Below are positions 1 to 6,332 of a stretch of DNA of 23,524 bases, piece after piece. Numbering within the stretch: the stretch's first letter is position 1; every line of letters starts with the position of its first letter. This stretch comes from VGKP01 sp964647695 (GTDB lineage Archaea; Nanobdellota; Nanobdellia; Pacearchaeales; GW2011-AR1). Position numbers and translations under genes: made by a program. The notes beneath the pieces were generated by a model. It had not been told where the DNA came from. It worked only from the letters and a program-made list of their open reading frames with translations, and did no database searches. The stretch lies in the NCBI GenBank assembly GCA_964647695.1, contig CAZYIS010000008.1, positions 1-23,524 on the forward strand, read 5' to 3'.

Positions 1-10
1 ATAAGTTACC

Positions 11-205
11 ATGGCCCTTAAAGCAATAAAAATAAGCGAAGAGAATTACAAATCCTTAGTTAAACTTTCTGCATCTATGCAAGCTGCATCTGGAGAAATG
101 GTTTCCATAGACAAAGCCATTTCAACTCTCCTGTCTAAAAAAGATGAAACTAAAACTAATGTTTTATCAGACCCTAAAGAACACCATAGACATTACGTTG
201 GCTAG
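11..205 (+). CDS. Small antitoxin-like protein (64 aa)
   Basis: A 64-residue protein. An in-frame TAA at bases 2-4 shows that the ATG at 11 is the true N-terminus and the gene is complete. The N-terminal half (KAIKISEENYKSLVKL, then SIDKAISTLL) resembles the short archaeal VapB-like or ribbon-helix-helix antitoxins, in which a beta strand is followed by two helices. The tail is charged and ends in a His-rich segment (EHHRHYVG). No toxin gene follows directly; the next gene is the MazE-like antitoxin, 34 bases downstream with its own promoter. The protein could be a lone antitoxin, a DNA-binding regulator, or the partner of a gene left of the window. The family call rests on pattern memory only. 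Confidence 0.55.
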   Translation: MALKAIKISEENYKSLVKLSASMQAASGEMVSIDKAISTLLSKKDETKTNVLSDPKEHHRHYVG

Positions 206-210
206 AAAAG

Positions 211-218
211 TTTATATA
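211..218 (+). promoter_or_regulatory. TATA box of the mazEF operon
   Basis: The sequence gaaaag followed by tttatata is a standard archaeal BRE/TATA pair. The TATA centre lies 25 bases before the ATG at 240, so the transcript should start at or next to the start codon and be leaderless. Confidence 0.7.
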
Positions 219-235
219 CTATAGTTCATCTATAG
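219..235. promoter_or_regulatory. Candidate antitoxin operator (ctatag-N5-ctatag)
   Basis: Two copies of the palindrome ctatag are separated by ttcat. They sit between the TATA box and the start codon of the antitoxin gene. Ribbon-helix-helix antitoxins usually repress their own operon by binding paired short repeats in this position. The repeat is seen directly; its use as an operator is inferred. Confidence 0.45.
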
Positions 236-239
236 AATA

Positions 240-482
240 ATGAATAATATCACAACTATCCAAATAAGAGAAAATGTAAAAAATTTATTGGAAAGACTAA
301 AAGTTAAGCCAAACCAAACTTACGAAGAAATAATTGTAGATTTAATAGACGAAAGACAAAATAACAAAATGGAACAAGAAAAATTGCTTATTGAAGGATG
401 CCATGTTATGGCCAAAGATAGTTTAAGAATAGTAAAAGAATGGGAGTCAAGTTCACTTGACTGGGAATGGAATGAAAATTAA
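240..482 (+). CDS. MazE-like ribbon-helix-helix antitoxin
   Basis: Eighty residues. The N-terminus (TTIQIRENVKNLLERLK, then YEEIIVDLID) fits a ribbon-helix-helix DNA-binding fold: a short strand followed by two helices. The C-terminal part is helical and ends in an acidic, Trp-rich tail (SSSLDWEWNEN), the kind of segment that wraps the toxin in archaeal MazF partners. The gene overlaps the mazF start by 11 bases, so the two are translationally coupled. The expected role is to bind and neutralise MazF and to repress the shared promoter. The promoter at 211-218 predicts a leaderless mRNA starting at this ATG. Confidence 0.75.
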   Translation: MNNITTIQIRENVKNLLERLKVKPNQTYEEIIVDLIDERQNNKMEQEKLLIEGCHVMAKDSLRIVKEWESSSLDWEWNEN

Positions 483-816
483 GCGAGGAGATGTTTTTTT
501 AGTAAATTTTGAACCTGTAAAAGGTTCTGAACAAGGAAGTGTTAGACCTGCATTAATTATACAAAATGATATCTCAAATGAAAATAGCCCAGTTACAATT
601 GTTGCTCCGATAACTTCTAAAATTTATGAAAAAGAGTATCCTACAAACGTTTTCATAACCAAAGAAGAATCAAAATTACCTAAAGATTCTACCATATTAT
701 TAAATCAAATAAGAGCGATAGACAAATCAAGACTTTTTAAAAGATTATCTTCTTTAAATGAATCAATTATGAAAAAAGTTAATTCAGCAATAAAAATAAG
801 TTTAGGTTTAAATTAA
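472..816 (+). CDS. mazF: MazF-family mRNA interferase toxin
   Basis: A protein of 114 residues, the usual size for MazF/PemK. MazF toxins are sequence-specific endoribonucleases that cut mRNA and stop growth when the antitoxin is lost. Visible hallmarks are the N-terminal RGDVFLVNFEP strand, then GSEQGSVRPALIIQND (the conserved RPALI core), the VAPITSK segment carrying the catalytic-site Thr/Ser, and ILLNQIRAIDKSRL near the end. An upstream TTG at 457 is in frame, but the ATG at 472 begins the conserved MKIKRGDV and is the better start. It overlaps the antitoxin gene by 11 bases. The stop codon interlocks with that of the convergent pilin-like gene (shared TTAA at 813-816). Confidence 0.9.
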   Translation: MKIKRGDVFLVNFEPVKGSEQGSVRPALIIQNDISNENSPVTIVAPITSKIYEKEYPTNVFITKEESKLPKDSTILLNQIRAIDKSRLFKRLSSLNESIMKKVNSAIKISLGLN

Positions 817-1534
817 TAGCAAAGCTTCAAAGTAGAAATATATTCTCCTTTTTGTCCCTGGAATGAACTATAGCCCTGAATGAAAGAATCGGTTGAACAA
901 TTTCCTTTCATTACTTTGAGAATTTCCGTTCCATTTCCTGCACTTATGTTATAGCTAAACTCTGTTTTGAACACATAGCCCTTATTCTTATTTTCAACTC
1001 CAGTTTTAATGTTTCCATCCAGAATTCCCAACAATGTTCTATTCAAAGCAGAACATACTTTTTCCTTAGACTGACAGACATTAGAATTCTGTTCATAGCA
1101 TTTCTGAATCAGATCCTGCAAAGAGGCATAATTAGGAAGATAATCTATGGCACAATTACTTGTATACTGCATTGCACTATCCAATAATCGAGTTACATCT
1201 TTACTTTCCTTAGCCACAGGAGTATCATTCTTGATCATCAATCCTAGAAATATAACTCCNNNNNNNNNNNNNNNNNNNNNNNNNNNNNNNNNNNNNNNNN
1301 NNNNNNNNNNNNNNNNNNNNNNNNNNNNNNNNNNNNNNNNNNNNNNNNNNNNNNNNNNNTTTCCTTAGCCACAGGAGTATCATTCTTGATCATCAATCCT
1401 AGAAATATAACTCCAATGATAGTTACTAACAAAACTATGGCTACAAATCCCACTATTTCTTCCTGACCTTTTTTATGTCGAGGAATTAATTCCTCGATCA
1501 CTCTAAGCACAGAGTGCTTACGGCTTAGTAACAT
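813..1534 (-). CDS. Pilin-like secreted protein D, interrupted by a scaffold gap
   Basis: The last gene of the pilin-like operon. The N-terminal part (1361-1534) gives 58 residues: a positive n-region, a class III signal motif with processing expected after Gly23 (RHKKG then QEEIVGF), and a transmembrane helix of about 20 residues. The C-terminal part lies left of the 100 Ns. Both sides of the gap carry the same 55 bp, which encode GVIFLGLMIKNDTPVAKE in the same frame. Collapsing them gives one intact protein of about 188 residues, close to its sisters. It has six cysteines after the helix. The start at 1534 has a GGGAG seven bases upstream and overlaps the previous stop by 17 bases; a GTG at 1501 is an alternative. 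The function, as a minor pilin or surface-appendage subunit, is inferred from the signal type and the operon. Confidence 0.7.
1205..1259. repeat. Left copy of 55-bp duplicated contig end
   Basis: These 55 bases are identical to 1360-1414 on the other side of the N run. This is the signature of two contigs that overlap by one assembly k-mer and were scaffolded without being merged. Confidence 0.9.
1260..1359. other. Scaffold gap of 100 N, probably artefactual
   Basis: Exactly 100 Ns, a conventional filler length. The duplicated 55-bp flanks mean the true sequence most likely joins them as a single copy, so the real gap length would be about minus 55 bases. Confidence 0.9.
1360..1414. repeat. 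Right copy of 55-bp duplicated contig end
   Basis: Identical to 1205-1259. It continues directly into the signal peptide and transmembrane helix coding region of the same pilin-like gene, in the same reading frame. Confidence 0.9.
1478..1497. repeat. Perfect 20-bp palindrome in a pilin-like gene start
   Basis: The sequence tcgaggaattaattcctcga is a perfect palindrome. It lies inside the first codons of pilin-like gene D, just downstream (minus strand) of another inverted repeat. It could fold as an RNA hairpin, bind a dimeric protein, or be chance within codons for IEELIPR. Confidence 0.6.
1504..1520. repeat. Inverted repeat at a gene junction (7-bp stem, 3-base loop)
   Basis: The sequence taagcac-aga-gtgctta forms a perfect seven-base-pair stem. 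On the minus strand it begins with the stop codon of pilin-like gene C and lies within the first codons of gene D, so folding would occur where translation of D begins. Confidence 0.55.
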
Positions 1535-2090
1535 TTGTAACTCCCAAAGCAGTTATGCCTTTAGCTGAAATTTCCACTTTTCCCATTTCACATTTATAGA
1601 ACAAAACACTATTCTCATACTCACTTCTGCACAAAGATACATAGGCCGTTACCGGATTTTCATGATTAACGCTATTGCTGAGAGTAATCATTGAACAATC
1701 TGGATAGCTTCCATAAACGCATTCAATATTTTTCTTTACAGGATAAACATAATCTAGTCTAAAGAAATCCATGTTCCAAAATCCTTTGTAGGCAGTCATA
1801 TTTTTAAGAGCCATTACCTTATCGGTATCAATACAAGAATCGCAAACCATTTCTCCATTTTTTGTCAAGGCAAACTCGGGAGTGGCAGCTATTTTTCTAA
1901 CCAATTCCATGGCTGCTTCGGCTCTCTGGGTTTCCACATCATTTCCGAGGCTATTAAATCCTATTTTAATATAAAATATTCCCACTATGGCAAAAAATAT
2001 TATTATTGCCACCAGAACAAAAGCCATTTCCTGTATTTTTGTTTGTGCTTTTTTAGTAAACTTTACATGCAAGATATTTGTTCTTACCAT
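1518..2090 (-). CDS. Pilin-like secreted protein C
   Basis: A protein of 190 residues. The N-terminus has a basic region and a class III signal motif with processing expected after Ala15 (KKA then QTKIQEMAF, with a Glu at mature position 6), followed by a hydrophobic helix (about residues 23-43). The rest is an extracellular domain with six cysteines, including a CDSC pair, which suggests three disulfides. A GGAGGG lies six bases before the ATG at 2090 and supports this start, although it overlaps the upstream gene by 38 bases. Archaeal pilins are cut by a PibD/FlaK-type peptidase and assembled by an ATPase and a membrane platform; neither of those is in the window. The exact appendage or secretion role is unknown. 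Confidence 0.7.
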   Translation of the reverse strand: MVRTNILHVKFTKKAQTKIQEMAFVLVAIIIFFAIVGIFYIKIGFNSLGNDVETQRAEAAMELVRKIAATPEFALTKNGEMVCDSCIDTDKVMALKNMTAYKGFWNMDFFRLDYVYPVKKNIECVYGSYPDCSMITLSNSVNHENPVTAYVSLCRSEYENSVLFYKCEMGKVEISAKGITALGVTNVTKP

Positions 2091-3012
2091 CTATTCCCTC
2101 CATTTGTACATCTGTTTGACTAAAACTAGCTGAACTGTTAAATTGTAATGTGGCACTTGAATAGACTAGCAAATCATCCTGCAGATTACTTCCACATCCT
2201 TTTGAAGCAAGTAATTCGCTCTTGGACTTATATAAAAATGCCAGCTCTCCAGTTCTTTTCATTAATCTCTTAGCCTGACATTCATAGATTCCCGGATCTG
2301 CAAATATGGCTCCATAGAGTAGAGCATTATTATCCTTGGGATACATTTCAGTAACTCCATCCTTACTAACCGTATTAGCTATGGTGCTTACTATCACGTC
2401 GCATCCACTAAAAGATGAAAAGCAAATCGTAGTACTATTTTTAGCACATTCAGCCAGAGTACTGGTAAAGTTCAATCCCTTAATATTCAAATCGCCCAAT
2501 TCCGATTCAATATCTTTAGGAGCCGAAACAAAACAATATTTATCGTCAGCACTCCATAGATAAATAACATCCCCTACTTTGTAAGGGTAGGCAAATGGTT
2601 TAGCTATTACATTAGCTTTACTACCTTCAACCGTGCTTTTAGAAAATATATACTTATTATAATAGGTACTTGGAACTCCCGGATTTTCCCACTTTTTGCC
2701 CAATCCCGATTGAGTTGCTATTGCTATTTTCTGTTCTCCAAAGTTACCGCTACCATAGCAATAATTGTAAACTCTAGTTCTAACCGGAAATACTATGGGC
2801 TCTGGTTTATTTATTCCTTCAAGACTTGTCTCAATAGGAGTCAATATAACTCCCAAAGCACTTCCAGCCACCGTATCCTGGGAATTTCTTCCGGTAGAAA
2901 CTATGTTCATAGCAAAATATATGGCAAGAAATATTATTACTGCTCCCACAATTATGGAAAACAACCATCCGAAACTAAACTCAAATCCTTTTTTGTTTTT
3001 AAGATTAATCAT
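2053..3012 (-). CDS. Pilin-like secreted protein B (large)
   Basis: A protein of 319 residues, the largest of the set. The class III signal is INLKNKKG then FEFSF, with processing expected after Gly9, followed by a helix of about 23 residues (WLFSIIVGAVIIFLAIYF). The large exterior domain contains eight cysteines and several NxS/T sites. The ATG at 3012 overlaps the upstream stop in TGATG, showing tight coupling; a TTG one codon earlier is less likely. The size and cysteine content suggest a tip adhesin or minor pilin that the smaller partners accompany, but no recognised domain supports a specific ligand. Confidence 0.7.
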   Translation of the reverse strand: MINLKNKKGFEFSFGWLFSIIVGAVIIFLAIYFAMNIVSTGRNSQDTVAGSALGVILTPIETSLEGINKPEPIVFPVRTRVYNYCYGSGNFGEQKIAIATQSGLGKKWENPGVPSTYYNKYIFSKSTVEGSKANVIAKPFAYPYKVGDVIYLWSADDKYCFVSAPKDIESELGDLNIKGLNFTSTLAECAKNSTTICFSSFSGCDVIVSTIANTVSKDGVTEMYPKDNNALLYGAIFADPGIYECQAKRLMKRTGELAFLYKSKSELLASKGCGSNLQDDLLVYSSATLQFNSSASFSQTDVQMEGIDGKNKYLACKVY

Positions 3013-3584
3013 CAAAAACTTCCCGGAGCAATTATTCCAGAAATCGATCCATTATTAGCAACGATACTATCTCCAATCGTACAGGTTGAATTAACCGGAC
3101 AAATCTTAACAATGGCATCGGTTACTCCCTTAGCATATTTCACATTGGCTTTTCCAGCAGAAATATCGACGCAAAAGAAGCCATCCATTTTAGCATGCAG
3201 CAGAGTAAATGAAAATTGGCCATCTCCGCAGGAAGCTGGAGGATAGAACACCACATTCACATTACTTCTAACCCTATTGCTCACCGCATCCAGAGTGGGT
3301 TTATCTTTTATATTCAGAAGAGTTTGATTCATACCTCCAAAACAAATTTTAGTGGTCTTAGGAGGAATATTATTATCCGTAAAGACATTAGAAATACTTC
3401 CATCCGAGCCCCAGGCATCATTTATCTTATTCTGTAAATCCTGAACATAGAGCTTACAATTTATATTATTCTGACCCTGAATAAACTGCACAATAATATA
3501 TCCTGCCACAGCCAGAGTTGCAGCAATGATTATAATCGAGAAAATGATTCCAAAAGATATCTGCAATTGCCCCTTTTTTGACAT
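3012..3584 (-). CDS. Pilin-like secreted protein A (first gene)
   Basis: A protein of 190 residues and the promoter-proximal gene of the four-gene operon. The N-terminus is a very short class III signal, MSKKG then QLQIS, with processing expected after Gly5, followed by a long hydrophobic helix (about residues 11-35). The exterior domain has six cysteines and several NxS/T sequons. The upstream TATA-like element is placed for a leaderless mRNA at this ATG. Genes A, B and C are joined by overlapping stops and starts, and D follows in the same way, so all four are probably translated from one transcript. Shared signal type and even cysteine counts (6, 8, 6, 6) indicate components of one surface structure. 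Confidence 0.7.
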   Translation of the reverse strand: MSKKGQLQISFGIIFSIIIIAATLAVAGYIIVQFIQGQNNINCKLYVQDLQNKINDAWGSDGSISNVFTDNNIPPKTTKICFGGMNQTLLNIKDKPTLDAVSNRVRSNVNVVFYPPASCGDGQFSFTLLHAKMDGFFCVDISAGKANVKYAKGVTDAIVKICPVNSTCTIGDSIVANNGSISGIIAPGSF

Positions 3585-3605
3585 AACAAATTAAACTATT
3601 TAGCG

Positions 3606-3613
3606 TTATTAAA
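3606..3613 (-). promoter_or_regulatory. TATA box of the pilin-like operon
   Basis: On the minus strand gaaaagg is followed by tttaataa. The centre is about 25 bases before the ATG at 3584, so a leaderless transcript is expected. Confidence 0.6.
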
Positions 3614-3628
3614 CCTTTTCGTGTTTAT

Positions 3629-4087
3629 TTAATGCAATGACCATTTAGAACCATCTTTATCAACAGTATAAATACTACCAGTTTCACCTACGTCAACAAC
3701 CTGATGGTAATTAGGGGCTAGAGCATTTTGGGATATAACGGTTAAATTCCTTTCAGGATAATCTCTATCTAAAATTCTTTTTATATCCAAAAGACAAACG
3801 ACCAATCCGCTTGTATCATTTAATAATAATACTTCACCTTCAACTTTTGTATGGGAAAAAGGATATACCAGACTAATTGGATTTCTTTTTTCATCTTTCA
3901 TTCTCTGATATAATTCACTCTCTAAAAGACTCTTACCTACCAAATCAACATCATAGATTACTTGAGCCACTCTTTGTTGTATCTTCTCTGTTGGATAGTA
4001 TGAAACATTATGTAATTGAAATCTTGCGAAAGTTCCTCTGTTACCATTTAATTCAATCACTTTTTGAGCTTGAGCACTTAGATCCAT
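3629..4087 (-). CDS. Hypothetical soluble protein (152 aa)
   Basis: I do not recognise this 152-residue protein. It has no signal peptide or membrane helix and one cysteine. The middle (residues about 30-75) is helical and charged; the C-terminal half alternates short strands (VEGEVLLL, SGLVVCLLDI, NLTVISQNAL, GSIYTVDKDG), which suggests an alpha/beta fold. The gene stands alone, with its own TATA box 26 bases upstream, between the pilin-like operon and the RNase P subunit gene, all on the same strand. It is probably a real gene because of the promoter and length; no function is proposed. Confidence 0.65.
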   Translation of the reverse strand: MDLSAQAQKVIELNGNRGTFARFQLHNVSYYPTEKIQQRVAQVIYDVDLVGKSLLESELYQRMKDEKRNPISLVYPFSHTKVEGEVLLLNDTSGLVVCLLDIKRILDRDYPERNLTVISQNALAPNYHQVVDVGETGSIYTVDKDGSKWSLH

Positions 4088-4109
4088 AGAATAACTGCAA
4101 TTTGTCTCA

Positions 4110-4117
4110 TTTTAAAT
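4110..4117 (-). promoter_or_regulatory. TATA box of the 152-aa hypothetical gene
   Basis: Minus-strand atttaaaa is centred about 26 bases before the ATG at 4087, consistent with a leaderless transcript. Confidence 0.55.
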
Positions 4118-4165
4118 CCTTTTATGGATCTTTGTTTTTTTAAGTAGTGAAATTCAAAAAATACT

Positions 4166-4435
4166 CTATTTACCCAATCCCTTAATGGTTCCAGAAACTC
4201 TCAACACTTTTATCTTTTCTTTGGAAAGTTCAAATGCTGCTCTCACATCATTTAACGATTTTCTTTCAATGGCCAGCACAATTCCTTCCTGATGTTCCAC
4301 AAATTGAGGTATGGCTTTAGTCCATCCCAGAACTCCAATGTATTCAAGAATAACCTTTTCCACAATATCCTTACTTTCGGCTTCAATTAGCAGATATCTT
4401 CTCTTAATTCTTTGAGTTGCGTTTAGTTTTAACAT
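4166..4435 (-). CDS. rnp2: RNase P protein component 2 (Pop5/Rnp2), short form
   Basis: An 89-residue protein of the Pop5/Rpp14 family. Archaeal RNase P removes the 5' leader of pre-tRNA; Pop5 pairs with Rpp30 and supports the catalytic RNA core. Evidence is the N-terminal KRRYLLIEAES strand, the helix region IVEKVILEYIGVLGW, the strand EGIVLAIERKSLNDVRAAF, and the near-C-terminal LRVSGTIKGLGK, which matches the family signature VSGTIK. Known archaeal members are about 120 residues, so this copy ends soon after the signature and lacks the usual C-terminal helix. It has a TATA box 25 bases upstream and is divergent from the RNase J gene, with 75 bases between them. Confidence 0.85.
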   Translation of the reverse strand: MLKLNATQRIKRRYLLIEAESKDIVEKVILEYIGVLGWTKAIPQFVEHQEGIVLAIERKSLNDVRAAFELSKEKIKVLRVSGTIKGLGK

Positions 4436-4455
4436 ATAAATAATAATTATAACTC

Positions 4456-4464
4456 ATTTAAATA
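4456..4464 (-). promoter_or_regulatory. TATA box of rnp2
   Basis: Minus-strand tatttaaat is centred 25 bases before the ATG at 4435. A leaderless mRNA is expected. Confidence 0.6.
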
Positions 4465-4478
4465 CATTCTTAATAAGC

Positions 4479-4486
4479 TATTTAAA
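4479..4486 (+). promoter_or_regulatory. TATA box of the RNase J operon
   Basis: The sequence tatttaaa is centred 28 bases before the ATG at 4511, so the leader is absent or only a few bases long. It lies back to back with the rnp2 promoter. Confidence 0.6.
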
Positions 4487-4510
4487 GCACATTCGCCTAG
4501 AAATATTGAC

Positions 4511-5848
4511 ATGATAAAAATACATACCATTGGTGGTTATAACGAAGTGGGAAAAAATATGACTGCTCTCGAAATTAATGAAGACGTTATTCTTTTTGAT
4601 GCGGGTTTATTTCTGCCTGCAATAGTTGGAGTTACCGAAAGAGAAAAAATACCTACCGAAAGAGGAATGAGATCTTTAGGCGCATTGCCCGATGATTTAT
4701 ATTTGGAAACTCATAATCTAAGAGACAAAGTTAGAGCCATATTAGTTTCCCACGCACATCTGGACCACGTAGGTGGAATTCCCTATGTTGCTCCAAGATA
4801 CAAAGCTCCAGTTCTAGGAACCCCATTCACCATCGCAGTTCTAAAATCCCTTCTGGTAGACAATAACCATCAAATCAGAAATCCTCTAATTTCCGTTGCT
4901 CCAAATGCATCCTATACCATCCATGGAAAATCTGGAAACTACAAAATAGAATTCATAAACATGACCCACTCTACCATTGAAAGTGCCATAATTGCAGTCC
5001 ATACACCTGATGGAGTTGTGCTCTACGGAAACGATTACAAGCTAGATAATACTCCCGTCTACGGAGAAAAACCAAATTATAAACGATTGAAAGATCTTTC
5101 AGAAATCGGAGTTAAGGCTCTTGTGGTAGATTGTTTATATGCTCCCGATGATCGAAAAACACCTTCTGAAAAAATTGCCAAATCACTTTTAGATGATGTT
5201 TTCTTTACCACCGATAATAAAAATGCCGGAATGGTAATAACCACTTTCTCATCCCACATCGCAAGACTAAAAACCATTGCCGAATTCGGTCTTAGATTAA
5301 ACCGTGAAGTAATATTCCTAGGTAGAAGTTTAACCAAATATGTAACTGCTGCTAATTCTGTAGGCAAAGCTCCATTCATGAAAGATATAAGACTAGTTAC
5401 CTATAGAAAACAATTGGAGCGTGTTCTAAAACAAGTAAACAAAAATAAAAAAGATTATCTTATAGTATGTACTGGCCATCAGGGCGAACCAGGTTCAATT
5501 CTAGATAGAATTACTAAAAATCAATTACCTCTTAAATTAGATGCAAATGATCAAGTTATATTTTCATCAAAGACCATTCCATCTCCAATAAATGAAGCCA
5601 ATAGACAAGAGCTAGGAAATAGATTAAAGAAATTCCAGGTAAGAATTTTTGACAATGTTCACGTCTCAGGTCATGGTGGAAGAGAAGATCTTAGAGATTT
5701 AATAAACCTAATAAAACCAGAACATGTAATTCCTTCCCACGGAGATTTGAAAAAATTAACCGCCGGAGCCAATCTGGCCATTGAAGTAGGATACAAATTA
5801 GATAAAACTGTTCACTTAATGCAAAACGGACAAGTTTTGAAATTATAA
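4511..5848 (+). CDS. rnj: Archaeal RNase J (beta-CASP metallo-beta-lactamase RNase)
   Basis: A protein of 445 residues, the usual length for the short archaeal RNase J. The family is a zinc-dependent 5'-to-3' exoribonuclease in mRNA turnover. The metallo-beta-lactamase part shows HAHLDH at residues 81-86, the metal ligand His in MTHS (153) and Asp in GNDYKLD (175). The beta-CASP part runs from about 200 to 385, with the Asp in VVDCLY (207) as likely motif A and SGHGGREDL (His388) as motif B; IPSHGD (His410) is motif C. The N-terminus (IGGYNEVGKNM) is typical. It heads an operon with two membrane proteins and a methyltransferase and diverges from rnp2, placing two RNA-processing genes on one control region. 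Confidence 0.93.
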   Translation: MIKIHTIGGYNEVGKNMTALEINEDVILFDAGLFLPAIVGVTEREKIPTERGMRSLGALPDDLYLETHNLRDKVRAILVSHAHLDHVGGIPYVAPRYKAPVLGTPFTIAVLKSLLVDNNHQIRNPLISVAPNASYTIHGKSGNYKIEFINMTHSTIESAIIAVHTPDGVVLYGNDYKLDNTPVYGEKPNYKRLKDLSEIGVKALVVDCLYAPDDRKTPSEKIAKSLLDDVFFTTDNKNAGMVITTFSSHIARLKTIAEFGLRLNREVIFLGRSLTKYVTAANSVGKAPFMKDIRLVTYRKQLERVLKQVNKNKKDYLIVCTGHQGEPGSILDRITKNQLPLKLDANDQVIFSSKTIPSPINEANRQELGNRLKKFQVRIFDNVHVSGHGGREDLRDLINLIKPEHVIPSHGDLKKLTAGANLAIEVGYKLDKTVHLMQNGQVLKL

Positions 5849-5855
5849 AAATAAA

Positions 5856-6329
5856 ATGAGGGATGAAATACAAGCAGGATTGAAAAATGCACTGGAAAGA
5901 GGAGATACTCTAGACCAAGCGGTTCAGAGTTTTATTAGCGCAGGCTATAATCCGGTAGAAGTTAAGGAAGCAGCTAATTCTTTAAATTCAGGTATTATTC
6001 CTATGGCATCAAATATAAATTCTAGCAAATCCCAAGTAGATCTTCAAAACAAGGGCAATAATTTTACTAATATTGCCCAATCATCCACTCGAAATTCCAT
6101 GGCTCCTTCGGCTCCAGTATTTCCTTTAGCAAAACCGATACAGCCCATGCAACAAATGCAGCAGATGCAATCCAACTATCAACAACTTTCTTCTCCTTCC
6201 GTAGAACAAAAAGGATTTCATTCTAAGAAAATAGCAATTATTCTAGGAATCATTCTTCTGATTCTTATCGGGCTTTTAGCTGGATTAATGTTTTTTTCAA
6301 CCCAATTATTAAAACTCATAGGTGGATAA
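5856..6329 (+). CDS. Tail-anchored membrane protein with UBA-like N-terminal helices
   Basis: A protein of 157 residues beginning eight bases after the RNase J stop. The N-terminal 45 residues (LKNALERGDTLDQAVQSF, then AGYNPVEVKEAANSL) look like a compact three-helix, UBA-like unit that I recall at the start of many small DPANN membrane proteins. The middle (45-120) is disordered, rich in Ser, Asn, Pro and Gln, with a QQMQQMQ run. A single hydrophobic helix (about 125-150) near the C-terminus makes it a tail-anchored protein with the helical unit probably in the cytosol. No function is known; the position suggests a membrane adaptor. Confidence 0.7.
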   Translation: MRDEIQAGLKNALERGDTLDQAVQSFISAGYNPVEVKEAANSLNSGIIPMASNINSSKSQVDLQNKGNNFTNIAQSSTRNSMAPSAPVFPLAKPIQPMQQMQQMQSNYQQLSSPSVEQKGFHSKKIAIILGIILLILIGLLAGLMFFSTQLLKLIGG

Positions 6330-6332
6330 TTC

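Noticed and set aside
1147..1368. Plus-strand reading frame running into the N gap
   Set aside because: It is antisense to the pilin-like gene D and is kept open only by the undefined bases.
2710..3246. 178-codon plus-strand frame opposite pilin-like genes A and B
   Set aside because: It spans the junction of two genes with good signals and ribosome coupling, has no promoter of its own, and its product has no protein-like domain pattern.
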